Source: Streptomyces sp. CMB-StM0423 (lineage in GTDB: Bacteria > Actinomycetota > Actinomycetes > Streptomycetales > Streptomycetaceae). Taken from it: 64,000 nt of DNA. Shown here piece by piece: positions 8,524 through 19,860 of the stretch (the first letter of the stretch is position 1; every line of letters starts with the position of its first letter). The translations under genes and the position numbers were made by a program. The notes under the pieces were generated by a model, which was not told where the DNA came from, did no database searches, and worked only from the letters and a program-made list of their open reading frames with translations. The DNA is taken from NCBI RefSeq assembly GCF_002847285.1, contig NZ_CP025407.1:1426001-1490000 (forward strand), read 5' to 3'.

Positions 8524-8539
8524 AGAGGTCTAGTCCAAT
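8524..8539. promoter_or_regulatory. DasR-like (dre) site 2
   Basis: AGAGGTCTAGTCCAAT matches 13 of 16 consensus positions, including the GGTCTAG core. A weaker element, AGTGGTATACCC, starts ten bases to its left. It lies about 300 bases upstream of ngcE, immediately after the stop of the preceding gene. Confidence 0.5.
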
Positions 8540-8545
8540 GGTCTA

Positions 8546-9508
8546 CTACCGGACCACGGTCTGGATCTCCTTCACGGTCACCGGAATATCGCCGGTCGAC
8601 TGCCCGTCCGGCAGCGGGGTTGTCGGGGTGCCGCCCGGGTCGGCGGACGGGTTCCAGGCCACCTCCCACGTGAGCGACGCCTGGAGGTCGTGGGTGCCTT
8701 CACCGCTCGACTTCCGGTACGTGACGTTGCACCCGGCGTCCTCGGTGTCCACCGTGTAGCCGCCGCCGCTGGCCACCAGGTCGTAGGAGCACTCCGCCGG
8801 GTCGGCCTGGGACGAATCCGCCGACAGCGTGAGCCGGCTCGGGGTGGCCACGGTGGTCGCGGCGAGCTGGACCCCTACGTAGTCGACACTCGCGGTCACC
8901 CACGCCGGCTCCAGGTCCTGGCCGAAGGTCGCGAGCGTCTCCAGGTTCACGATCTGCCGGTCGGCGCCGGGCTTCAAATCGACCGGCGGCGCCGGCAGCT
9001 TGATCCGCTCGTAGGCGAGCATGGCAAGCAACTCGGGGTCGAGGATCTCGACGCCGGGCGGGGGCGGGAAGTCCGGGCCTATGAACTCGTACGCGTCCAT
9101 CTCCCGCGCGCAACTGAGGTCTTCCTTGTCCAGGTCGACGGTCAGCTTCCACCAGGCGCCCTCGTCGCCCTGGTGGTACTTCCCGTCCGTCTCGTTGTAG
9201 TACTGCTCGTACAGCTCGGTGCCTGCGCTGCCGCCGCCGTAGTTGTGCTCCCGCAGGTACTCCTCGAACTCCTTCGGGTTGTACGCCGGCTCGTACCAGC
9301 ACGTCGGCGGCGACCAGTTGGCGTCGCTGGACGTCATGGACGTGCCCGAGGAGCCGGGGTTGCTGTACACGAAGTCGACGTACGCGCTGGCCCCGCCGTC
9401 CTCGCTGCCGCCGCCGTAGTCCGCCGCCGCCGGCGCGGCGCCAAGGGCCGTCGCCACCACGAGTCCGGCGCCGACGGCACCCGCCCTCCGCAGGCTCAGA
9501 GCTGACAC
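8546..9508 (-). CDS. Secreted protein of unknown function
   Basis: A 320-residue protein with a clear Sec signal peptide (VGAGLVVATALGAAPAAA, cleavage near residue 29) and no later membrane span. The mature part is acidic and aromatic-rich, with a Cys-containing section WSPPTCWYEPAYNP, a run of prolines (PDFPPPPGVE) and a beta-rich C-terminal half that resembles a bacterial adhesion or Ig-like fold by composition only. The GTG start overlaps the 3' end of the lipoprotein gene by 13 bases, so the two are made together. I do not recognise the family with certainty; close relatives in Streptomyces are, as I recall, annotated only as secreted proteins. Confidence 0.7.
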   Translation of the reverse strand: MSALSLRRAGAVGAGLVVATALGAAPAAADYGGGSEDGGASAYVDFVYSNPGSSGTSMTSSDANWSPPTCWYEPAYNPKEFEEYLREHNYGGGSAGTELYEQYYNETDGKYHQGDEGAWWKLTVDLDKEDLSCAREMDAYEFIGPDFPPPPGVEILDPELLAMLAYERIKLPAPPVDLKPGADRQIVNLETLATFGQDLEPAWVTASVDYVGVQLAATTVATPSRLTLSADSSQADPAECSYDLVASGGGYTVDTEDAGCNVTYRKSSGEGTHDLQASLTWEVAWNPSADPGGTPTTPLPDGQSTGDIPVTVKEIQTVVR

Positions 9509-10143
9509 TGGGGGGCTCCCCTCTCGGACTGGTCGAAGGTCATCTGCCAGACCCCTTCATCCGTCTTCTCCATCAGCGCCGTGTAGCCCACGAAGCTCTC
9601 GTCGCTGGGCTCGGTCCTGTCGACCTCGCCGCTGTCGACATCCTTGTTGAACGCCTTGCGCTGGTCCTCGCAGTACGTCACCGAGGCCAGGCCCTTCTCC
9701 CGCAGTTCGACCTCGCGGTCATAGAAGCGGGTCGCGCCGGTCACGGTCCGGGCGTCGGCCTTGAAGGACTCGACGTTGTCGGCGGAGTTGATGAACGCAT
9801 CGCCGGCGACATACTCGGCCAGCACCGGCAGCTTGGGGTCGAGCTTGGCGAGAGCCAGCATGTTGGCCCGTACCGCGTAGCCGTGGTCGCGCAGGACCGC
9901 GTCCTTGGTCCCGTCCCCCGTGGTGTCGGCGTCGACCTCGACCTTCAGGTCGGCGGGGAAGTCGAACTCCGGTGCGTCCCGGGCCGGTTCCTCGCTTGCC
10001 GGTGTCGAGGACTGCTCCGTGGGGTCCCGCTCCGCACCCACGATCTCGTCCGTGCCCTCGTCCCCCGAGTCCCCGCAGGACGTCAGCAGCAGGGCCGCGC
10101 CCAGCACCGCGGCGGCGCCCCCGCGCCAGCGTGAGGTGGTCAT
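9496..10143 (-). CDS. Small lipoprotein of unknown function
   Basis: A 215-residue lipoprotein: the signal peptide ends LLLTSC with Cys23, followed by a low-complexity Asp/Glu/Thr/Ser linker to about residue 65. The folded part carries YDREVELREKGLASVTYC and ends QCQL, and its size and layout recall the extracytoplasmic NTF2-like proteins of actinomycetes; that is a weak inference. The ATG at 10143 is preferred to the GTG at 10170, which would add residues before the signal peptide. It overlaps the secreted-protein gene downstream, suggesting partners at the cell surface. Confidence 0.72.
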   Translation of the reverse strand: MTTSRWRGGAAAVLGAALLLTSCGDSGDEGTDEIVGAERDPTEQSSTPASEEPARDAPEFDFPADLKVEVDADTTGDGTKDAVLRDHGYAVRANMLALAKLDPKLPVLAEYVAGDAFINSADNVESFKADARTVTGATRFYDREVELREKGLASVTYCEDQRKAFNKDVDSGEVDRTEPSDESFVGYTALMEKTDEGVWQMTFDQSERGAPQCQL

Positions 10144-10310
10144 CGTGCGGCAACCCCCAATGTCGTGCACACAACGTAGTCAAGTGCACTGAGCCTAGCG
10201 AGGCGTGAACGCCGGAAGAAAGCGGTCCCGGGGCATTCTCACGGGCCTGTTACGTGGCGGCGGCGCCGGAGGCGGCAGCATCCGGAGGAGTCGCGGCGTA
10301 CGCAAGCCAT

Positions 10311-10337
10311 CCGGAGCCCGCCCCGGGCAGGCTCCGG
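10311..10337 (-). terminator. Hairpin after the RHS immunity gene
   Basis: CCGGAGCC and GGCTCCGG pair perfectly, with an inner GCCC/GGGC extension. It lies 31 bases after the end of the gene at 10368-10757 and closes the toxin-immunity unit. Confidence 0.5.
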
Positions 10338-10367
10338 CACCGTCCACGCCGGCCCGGAATGTCCCGG

Positions 10368-10757
10368 TCAGCGCCAGGGCCGTACGTCCGTGAGCGTGCC
10401 CTCGCCGAGGTCGACCCGACCCCATACGTCCCCCACCCGGGTAGCCACCACCACGACGGGACCCGTGCCGTCGAGGTAGGCGGTGTAGTACCCGATGACC
10501 CAGTGCGGCTCGCCCCCCGTCCGCGGCGGTTTCAACCTCACCCGTTCGGTCCCGTCCGCGTCGAAGACGACCGCGTTGTCCTTTCTCGCCTCCGCGGGCG
10601 GCATCGCCTCGACCACGAGGACGTGGCCGTCCCAGGCCACGACCGACTGCGGGGGCTCGGCGAAGCGCTTCTCCACCACCGCGGAGCCGTACGTCCAACG
10701 GACGAACCGCTCACCCTCGGCCCACCGGACCTCGATCGTCTCGGGCTGCTGGCTCAC
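10368..10757 (-). CDS. Putative immunity protein for RHS toxin
   Basis: A 129-residue cytoplasmic protein with no signal peptide or membrane span. Predicted beta-rich, with repeated strand-like stretches (VRWTYGSAVVEKRF, HVLVVEAMPP, HWVIGYYTAYLDG). Its GTG start overlaps the TGA of the RHS gene by four bases (GTGA), and a good GGGGGAG ribosome site lies within the end of the toxin gene. Toxin-coupled small orphan genes in this position are nearly always immunity genes in polymorphic toxin systems; function here is inferred from position alone. I do not recognise a named immunity family. Confidence 0.7.
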   Translation of the reverse strand: MSQQPETIEVRWAEGERFVRWTYGSAVVEKRFAEPPQSVVAWDGHVLVVEAMPPAEARKDNAVVFDADGTERVRLKPPRTGGEPHWVIGYYTAYLDGTGPVVVVATRVGDVWGRVDLGEGTLTDVRPWR

Positions 10758-13700
10758 GTGGGCAACTCCCCCGGGTCACCGACCGGGATGAGTCGCGCCC
10801 GGTCATCGAAGTTCAGGATCTCAAGCTGACTCCCCCCACCGGGCAGGTGCCCGAGCACGGGGTCGGTCTGCGGCCCGACGATACTCTCCTGGATCCGGAT
10901 AGCGTCGCCGTCCGGGATGCGGTAGCGCTGCACCATCGACACGTCCGGCTTCCAGTCGCTGCGGATCGCCAGTTGCTCCCGCGCGTACTGCTGGTTGGGG
11001 ATGTCGTCGAACGTGCCGAAGCCGCCGGGGCGCGACGGAGGCTGGCCGCGGGAAAGCACCATGTTGAACTCCTCACCCGGCCGGGCCAGGCGGGAGACGA
11101 TGTTCGTGCCCTCCAGGTTGGGCGGCTCGCGGCCCGCGGGCGGCAGCGCCGCCCTGCTCCCGGCGGACGTACAGGGGCTGAGCCCGAGCGGGTCGCTCCA
11201 GGTGAACGGGTTGCGGACGTAGGTCCCGGGGTTGGGCGCCGGGGTCAGCCCCAGCGGGTCCGGAGTGGCGTAGCGGGCGGTCTCTGGGTCGTAGTATCGG
11301 TGCACGTTGTAGTGCAGCGCGCTCTCCGCGTCGAAGTACTGCCCCGGGAAGCGCAGCGGCGTGCACGCGGTGGCGTCCGCGGACCAGGCCGTACAGCCCC
11401 ACACGGTGCGCCGCGTGCGCCACGCTATGCCGCCGTCCGGGTCCACCAACTCGGTGGGTGTGCCGACGAGATCGGTGACGATCGCGAAGAACCGCCGGTC
11501 GACCTCCTCCTGCGGCAGGTCGGCCGAGCCGAGCCGCTCGCTCTGCGCCACGGGGTGCACCCCGTCGTGGTCCCACGTGAGCGTGACCGGCCGGGCCTCA
11601 CCCGGCCCGTACCCGGTCTGCTCGACCAGTGTGAAGCCGTCCCAGCAGAACTCCACCCGCTCCTCGGACGTACCGTCCCCGCCGAGGCGATGCTTGGCGA
11701 TGCGCCGGCCCAGCGGGTCGTACAGGTAGCGCCATACGACGCCGTCCGGGGTGGTCACGCGCGTCAGGCGGTCCTCGGCGTCCCACTCGTAGCGCCAGGT
11801 GTCGGGCTTGCGGGAGAGCCGGACCTTCTGCCGTTCGACGGTACGGCCCGCGGCGTCGTGGCGGTAACGGATGGCACCGGCACTGACGAGCGCGGTCCCC
11901 GCGAAGGCGCGCGACCCGGTCGCGTCCGCGTCGTGGGGGCCCGCCGGCCAGTGCGCCTCGGTCTGGTTGCCGGCCGGGTCGTAAGCGTACGACTCCGTCC
12001 AGCCGGCCGCCGTGACGGCGGTGACCCGGCCGGTGGGATCCAGCTCGAAGGTGCGCGGGCCATCGATGAGGTCGTCGATGCCGGTGAGCTGCCCGTCGGC
12101 GCGGTAGTGGTAGCCATGTTCCTGCAGCCGGCGGCCGTGCCCGGTGAGGGTCTGCCCGGAGAGCCGCCCGGTCGGCTCCCACACCCGATCCAGGACCAGG
12201 GCGTCGCCGATGCTGCGGGCGATCTCGTGGCCGGCGGCATCGTAGGCAGAGCCCAGCTCGATGCCTCCGGTGGCGAGCAGGGTGCGGCGGCCGGTGGCGT
12301 CATAGGCGTACGTGGTCACGGTGCCGGCCGGGGTCGTACGGCGGGTGCGCCGGCCGCGTGCGTCGTAGGCAGTAGTGAGGGTGCGGCCGTTGCAGGTCTC
12401 GGCGGTGACCCGGCCGACGGCGTCACGCTCCCAGCCGAGCTCGGCGTCCGGCCCGGTGGCCGCGACCAGCTCGTCGTCCGGGCTGTACGCGAACGTCGAC
12501 TCGGCTCCGGCGGCGTTCTGGCTGACGACGCGGCCGAGGGCGTCGTACCGATAGGCGATCTCCTGGCCCAGGGCATTGGTGCGGGAAACGAGCCGCCCGG
12601 CGGCGTCGTGCGCATAGTCCAGCCGACGCTGGTCGAAGTCGGTCTCGGCGACGAGGCGGCCCGCAGGGTCGTAGGCATATGTCCAGGTCAGCCGGTTCGG
12701 GTCGGTCACCCCGGTGAGCCGCAGCTCGGTGTCGTGCGTGAACTCGTATCGGCTGCCATCGGGCTCCGTGCGGGAGACGAGGACATCGAAGACCCCGTAC
12801 TCGTAATGCACGGTGTTCCCGGCGGCGTCCACGTGCGCGGTGCAATTACCCTCCGCGTCGTACGTCCACCGCTGTTCGGAGCCGTCCGGCGCGCGGTGCC
12901 GGGACGGCTTGCCCTCGGTCGTCCACTCCAGCTCGGTCCGGGCACCGAGCGCGTCGACGGCGGCGGCGATGCGCCCGAATGCGTCCCGCTCCCAGCGCGT
13001 GGTCGCCGCCGAGGGGTCCGTCACGGCAACAGGCAGGCCGGCGGCGTCGGTCACTACGTCGTGGCAGTGCCCGAGCGGGTCGGTGACGCGCAGCGGGTGG
13101 CCGGCCGGGGTATAGGAGTAGGTCGTGGCGGCGCCTGACGGGTCGACGACCGATGTGCGGTTGCCGCGGACATCGAACGTCTGCCGCCAGCTCCGGCCGC
13201 CGGCCAGGGTGATGGTCTCGGCAAGCCCGGTGGCCGAGTACGAGGCAGTGACGGCTGAGCCGTCCGGGCGGGTCGCGCGGACCAGGTTACCGACATCGTC
13301 GTAGGCATAGCGGGTGGTGCGGTGCGTGGGGTCGGTGATCGAGGTGAGGCGGTCGTAACGGTCCCAGGTACGGCGGATGGTGTGGCCGAGCGGGTCGGTC
13401 TCGGCGACGAGCTGATAGGCGTGGTCGAAGAGGTAGCGGGTGGTGTGGCCGAGGGAATCGGTGGCCGTGGTCGTGCCTGTCTCGTCGTCGTAGGTGTACG
13501 CGTACGCCAGCGTCCCCTCGGCGCCGCTGGCAGCTACGCAGCGGCCGGCGGCGTCGTACTCGTAGCGGTAGGAGGCGCCGATGCGGTCCGCCCAGCCGAC
13601 GATGCGGTGCTCGTCGTCGTAGTCGAAACGCTGCGGCAGACCGGAGGAGTTGTAGACCTCAGCCAGGTCGCCCCGTTCGTCGTAGGCGAATCGGCGCAGC

Positions 13701-15292
13701 TCGTGGTGGGAGTCGCCGTCGATGAGGTGGAGGGCGACGACGTGGCCGAGGGCGGTGGTGACGGCGACGCGATAGCCGGCGTTGTGGACGACCTCGGTCG
13801 GCATACCCTCCGTGTCGTATGTGACCGAGATCGTGGTGCCGTTGCGGTCGGTGAGCGCGACGAGCCGCGCCTCGCCGGCCCCGGGCGTAAGTGCCCGGAA
13901 GTACAGGGTCCGGTCTTCGTCCGGGCGATGCACGCCGAAGGTGCCGTCGTGGTCGGCGGGGTGCAAAGGCCAGCGCGGACCCTCGACCGGCATGACCGGT
14001 GTCCCCGGCTCGGGCAGGGGGTACCGCAGCACCATGCCGTCGGCGGTGACGAGGCGGTAGCCGTACTCGTCGGCTATCAGCCGCTGATCGATGAAGGAGG
14101 ACCACGAGAGGCCGAAGAGCCGCCCGGAGGCGAAGCCGGTGCGGTGGTGGCGGTCCAGGATCAGGGGCAGGATGCCCGGGAGGCTGACATCGTATGCCGA
14201 CATCACCATCTCGCCGGTGGCCATGTCGATGGGGTCACCGCAAGTGAAGAGCTTCTTCATGGAACGGGCACCGGAGCGCGCGGCCTTGGCTATGCCCTTG
14301 ACCGCAAGGGACATGCCTTTGAGACCGGTCTTGGCCATGCTCAGGCCGCCCTTGACGCCCTTCACAAGTCCGCCGAGCGTGGTCAGGCCCCTCATGCCCG
14401 GGATGCAGTCGAGCGCGGCGAAGGCGACATCCCACAAGGAGGCTTCGCCATTCATGTACTTCATCAGGGTGTCGGCCAGCACGACCAGGGCGGCCGCGAG
14501 GACCACCCACGCGAGCGGCCCCCCGATGATCAGCACGACGATGCCCAGGACCGCGACGATCACCTTGCAGACGGTGACGATGGTGTCCCAGTTGTCCTTG
14601 ACCCAGTCGACCGCCTTCTCCCACCACTTGCGGTTCTGGATCCCGGCGTCGGAGGCTTCTTCCAGCTTGTCCTTGGCCTCGGACGCGGCGTCCTCACGCA
14701 TCTTCTTCGCATCGGCGGCCATCTTCTTCGCCGCTTCCAGACCGGACTCGGCGTTGTCCACGGCCGTCTGAGCGCTGGACTGGGCGGACTTGGCGTCGGT
14801 GGCGTTACGGGTCGCGGCCCGTACCTCGGACTCGTCGGGCTTCTCCTTGCCCTCCTCCTCGTCGTACTCCTCGGTCTTCTTCGTCGCCCGGTCCACCCAT
14901 GAATTCGCCGAATCCAGTCGGCCGGTCGCCGACGACAACTCGCTGCGGGCCTCGCGCCCCCGGGCCAGCGCCTTGTCCGCCAAGGACTGCGCCCGCTCCA
15001 GCTTCGGCCAGTACGCCGCGAGCGCATCGCCCGCAAGATCGTACGAGCGCTGGAGCTTCTTCAGGTTCTTGGGAACTTCCTCGAACTCGTCCTGGAACGC
15101 CTTCGCCGTCTTCCCCGCCCAGCGCAGCAGGGCATCCTCACCGGCCATCCCCTTGATCTGCCGCAGAGCATCCGCCACGTCATCGGCAAAATCGTGCAGC
15201 TCACGCGCCAACTGCTTGACCCGCTCCGGATCCCCCGGCGTCGGATCGTCATCCAGGTCGAGTACGTACCAGTCCGTCGGCCGATTCCCCAC
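10754..15292 (-). CDS. RHS/YD-repeat polymorphic toxin
   Basis: A 1512-residue toxin. Residues 1-125 form a helical WXG100/ESX-like N-domain (ALLRWAGKTAKAFQDEF), then a charged Ala/Lys/Glu coiled coil to about 225, and a hydrophobic hairpin at about 240-276. A DUF6531-type segment (CGDPIDMATGEMV) starts the RHS shell, followed by many YD repeats of the form RYDALGRVVSQ to about residue 1300. The RHS core ends YYDPETARYATPDPLGL near the C-terminal boundary. The last 138 residues, after DPLGLSPC, are the variable toxin tip; it contains LPGGGSQLEI, which recalls the TNT NAD-glycohydrolase motif. The start is GTG with GGGGGGAA upstream. It probably acts in contact competition, perhaps exported through a type VII route. 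Confidence 0.88.
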   Translation of the reverse strand: MGNRPTDWYVLDLDDDPTPGDPERVKQLARELHDFADDVADALRQIKGMAGEDALLRWAGKTAKAFQDEFEEVPKNLKKLQRSYDLAGDALAAYWPKLERAQSLADKALARGREARSELSSATGRLDSANSWVDRATKKTEEYDEEEGKEKPDESEVRAATRNATDAKSAQSSAQTAVDNAESGLEAAKKMAADAKKMREDAASEAKDKLEEASDAGIQNRKWWEKAVDWVKDNWDTIVTVCKVIVAVLGIVVLIIGGPLAWVVLAAALVVLADTLMKYMNGEASLWDVAFAALDCIPGMRGLTTLGGLVKGVKGGLSMAKTGLKGMSLAVKGIAKAARSGARSMKKLFTCGDPIDMATGEMVMSAYDVSLPGILPLILDRHHRTGFASGRLFGLSWSSFIDQRLIADEYGYRLVTADGMVLRYPLPEPGTPVMPVEGPRWPLHPADHDGTFGVHRPDEDRTLYFRALTPGAGEARLVALTDRNGTTISVTYDTEGMPTEVVHNAGYRVAVTTALGHVVALHLIDGDSHHELRRFAYDERGDLAEVYNSSGLPQRFDYDDEHRIVGWADRIGASYRYEYDAAGRCVAASGAEGTLAYAYTYDDETGTTTATDSLGHTTRYLFDHAYQLVAETDPLGHTIRRTWDRYDRLTSITDPTHRTTRYAYDDVGNLVRATRPDGSAVTASYSATGLAETITLAGGRSWRQTFDVRGNRTSVVDPSGAATTYSYTPAGHPLRVTDPLGHCHDVVTDAAGLPVAVTDPSAATTRWERDAFGRIAAAVDALGARTELEWTTEGKPSRHRAPDGSEQRWTYDAEGNCTAHVDAAGNTVHYEYGVFDVLVSRTEPDGSRYEFTHDTELRLTGVTDPNRLTWTYAYDPAGRLVAETDFDQRRLDYAHDAAGRLVSRTNALGQEIAYRYDALGRVVSQNAAGAESTFAYSPDDELVAATGPDAELGWERDAVGRVTAETCNGRTLTTAYDARGRRTRRTTPAGTVTTYAYDATGRRTLLATGGIELGSAYDAAGHEIARSIGDALVLDRVWEPTGRLSGQTLTGHGRRLQEHGYHYRADGQLTGIDDLIDGPRTFELDPTGRVTAVTAAGWTESYAYDPAGNQTEAHWPAGPHDADATGSRAFAGTALVSAGAIRYRHDAAGRTVERQKVRLSRKPDTWRYEWDAEDRLTRVTTPDGVVWRYLYDPLGRRIAKHRLGGDGTSEERVEFCWDGFTLVEQTGYGPGEARPVTLTWDHDGVHPVAQSERLGSADLPQEEVDRRFFAIVTDLVGTPTELVDPDGGIAWRTRRTVWGCTAWSADATACTPLRFPGQYFDAESALHYNVHRYYDPETARYATPDPLGLTPAPNPGTYVRNPFTWSDPLGLSPCTSAGSRAALPPAGREPPNLEGTNIVSRLARPGEEFNMVLSRGQPPSRPGGFGTFDDIPNQQYAREQLAIRSDWKPDVSMVQRYRIPDGDAIRIQESIVGPQTDPVLGHLPGGGSQLEILNFDDRARLIPVGDPGELPT

Positions 15293-15373
15293 CGGTTCCC
15301 CCCGGTCTCACCGGTACCTGCAGCGGTCGCAGAACACCGTAGCGGCGGGGAACGCCCCGCGGGAGGCTGACGC

Positions 15374-15416
15374 GGAAAACCCCGCGGGCTCCCGGAGGGG
15401 AGGCGCGGGGTTTCCG
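15374..15416. terminator. Bidirectional terminator after acnA
   Basis: CGGAAAACCCCGCG and CGCGGGGTTTCCG pair with a single bulged A around a partly paired 17-base centre. A-rich and T-rich outer ends make it a convincing intrinsic terminator, sited 14 bases after the acnA stop and about 80 bases before the RHS start. Confidence 0.75.
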
Positions 15417-15429
15417 TGTGCGGTGGGGG

Positions 15430-18186
<2,757 letters not shown>

Positions 18187-18230
18187 CTACGTCCGAAGCG
18201 GGGCGACTTGAGGGTGGCACCTTCGGCAGA

Positions 18231-18248
18231 TATCTCGATGTCGAGATA
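18231..18248. promoter_or_regulatory. Perfect inverted repeat upstream of acnA
   Basis: TATCTCGA and TCGAGATA are separated by TG, 69 bases ahead of the acnA start. The size and form suit a dimeric TetR- or MarR-type repressor. I cannot name the factor. Confidence 0.55.
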
Positions 18249-18351
18249 AACCTTACTCCATGGCTCCGCCGGGGTGCCCACCCGTGCCGGGTACGGGACG
18301 GGGGCGGCCCCGCCGCGCCACCCGGGTGCCGCAAGGGATGCTCCGACCGGG

Positions 18352-19176
18352 TCAGGCCGGCTTGCGGGCCACGCCGCCGTACATCGCGATGTGCGAGTTC
18401 GGCACCGACTCGCCGATGCCGTCGGGCCGCCAGTGGTGGACCAGCGTCACGCCCGGGTCGATCGGCTCCAGGCCCGCGAAGAACCGCTCCGCCTCGGCCC
18501 GGTCGCGGATCTCCAGCGGGATGCCGCGCTCGTTGTACTCGCGGCCGACGCCCGCGACGCGCTCCGGGTCGGTGTCGCCGGTGAAGACGGTCAGCGCCAG
18601 GAAGCTGCCCGGCGCCAGCGCGCTCAGCAGCCGGGCGACGATGCCCTGCGGGTCGTCCTCGTCGAGGATGAAGTGGACGATGGCGATGAGCGACAGCGCG
18701 ACGGGCCGGTCGAGGTCGAGCACCTTGCGCAGTTGGGGGTCGCCGAGGATGGACTCGGGGTCGCGCAGGTCGGCCTGGATGTAGCCGGTCCTGCCCTGCT
18801 TGGTGCTCTGCAGCAGCGCGCGGGCGTGGGCGAGGACGATGGGGTCGTTGTCCACGTACACCACCCGGCACTCCGGGGCGACCTCCTGGGCCACCTCGTG
18901 GAGGTTCGGCGGTGTCGGTATGCCGGTGCCGATGTCCAGGAACTGCCGTACGCCGTAGTCGCGGGCCAGCGTCCTGGTGACCCGGTGCATGAAGACGCGG
19001 GTCTGCTTCATGGAGGTCGGCAGGCTGGGCCAGGCGCGCACCGAGGCGTCGCCCGCGGCGCGGTCGGGGGCGAAGTTGTCCTTGCCGCCGAGGAGGTAGT
19101 CGTAGACCCGCGCGGAGTGCGGGCGGTCGGTGTGCAGGTCGATCTCGGGCTCGGCGTCGCCGGGTAAGGGGTTCAT
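18352..19176 (-). CDS. SAM-dependent methyltransferase (DUF574 type)
   Basis: A 274-residue member of the Methyltransf_19/DUF574 family that is heavily expanded in Streptomyces. It opens with the family hallmark DRPHSARVYDYLLGGKDNF, followed by the SAM-binding FLDIGTGIPT and the acidic strand VVYVDNDPIVLAHAR. The acceptor substrate is unknown. The ATG at 19176 has GAAAGGTG upstream and sits where the family normally begins; the open frame continues upstream for 107 codons, but that part is the remnant of a different gene. No partner gene is evident. Confidence 0.88.
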   Translation of the reverse strand: MNPLPGDAEPEIDLHTDRPHSARVYDYLLGGKDNFAPDRAAGDASVRAWPSLPTSMKQTRVFMHRVTRTLARDYGVRQFLDIGTGIPTPPNLHEVAQEVAPECRVVYVDNDPIVLAHARALLQSTKQGRTGYIQADLRDPESILGDPQLRKVLDLDRPVALSLIAIVHFILDEDDPQGIVARLLSALAPGSFLALTVFTGDTDPERVAGVGREYNERGIPLEIRDRAEAERFFAGLEPIDPGVTLVHHWRPDGIGESVPNSHIAMYGGVARKPA

Positions 19177-19189
19177 GAGGTGCGGTTCA

Positions 19190-19860
19190 CCTTTCTCGTC
19201 GTATGCCGTCGTCGTACGCGGCCGTTTGGACGGCAGCCGGTCGGACCCGCCCCCGTCCGGCCGGTCCAGGTCGTCCAGCGCGGTGTCGACGGCCTGGGCG
19301 AGGACGGTGAAGGCGTCGTGGTGCATGATCGCGTACCCGTCGTCGAGCGCCTCCCCCGGCAGCCCGCTGACCTTCGCGAACCCGGCCGCGAAGGTGGTGA
19401 AGCGCTCGTCGGCGCCGTCCCCGGCCCGCCACGAGGGCGCGTCCGTCGCCGAGGCGCCGACGGTGACGACGCGGGCCTCGGCCATGTCGGCGCGCACCCC
19501 CCTCGTCCGTCAGCCCCTCGGGCAGGCCGGTCGCCACCCGCAGGATGCTGATCCCGGCGTCGAAGTCGTCGCACTCCGGCTCGTCGGACAACTGGGTGAT
19601 GAGATACGGCAGATCGGAGTCGCGGCCGGCGTAGAAGACCGTGTCCGCCTCCGGCCGGCATATCCCCCGCGCGGCCGGGGAGAAGCGGCGCGGCGCGCCC
19701 TTGTAGTCGCCCATGATGCCGACGAAGGAGGAGCTGCGGTTCTCCAGCCGGTACTCCTCGCCGAACGTGTCGCGCATGTTGTCGCGGGTGTTGGCGACGT
19801 GGTCGTCCTCCTTGCGCGAGTTCCACACGAGGTAGCCGGAGGGCTTGCCGGGCGCAGCTC
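19190..19860 (-). pseudogene. Decayed periplasmic-binding-like receptor gene
   Basis: Two frames together spell the C-terminal part of a cytoplasmic/secreted substrate-binding-like receptor of a kind common in Streptomyces. Frame one (about 19855 to 19500) reads GYLVWNSRKEDDHVANTRD, then ICRPEADTVFYAGRDSDLP. Frame two (19497 to about 19200) continues ARVVTVGASATDAPSWRAG and then DDGYAIMHHDAFTVLAQAV. In intact homologues, as I recall them, these blocks occur in this order in one chain, so a frameshift lies near 19500. The N-terminal half is absent and the 5' end is joined out of frame to the winged-helix gene. It is presumably non-functional. Confidence 0.6.

Larger units (their letters stand above)
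8226..8545. other. 320-bp intergenic region upstream of ngcE
   Basis: It holds no convincing gene. It contains the terminator hairpin of the upstream secreted-protein operon (8472-8510), two DasR-like sites (8375-8390 and 8524-8539), and a minus-strand TATACC that may serve as a -10 element inside the first of these. Confidence 0.7.
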
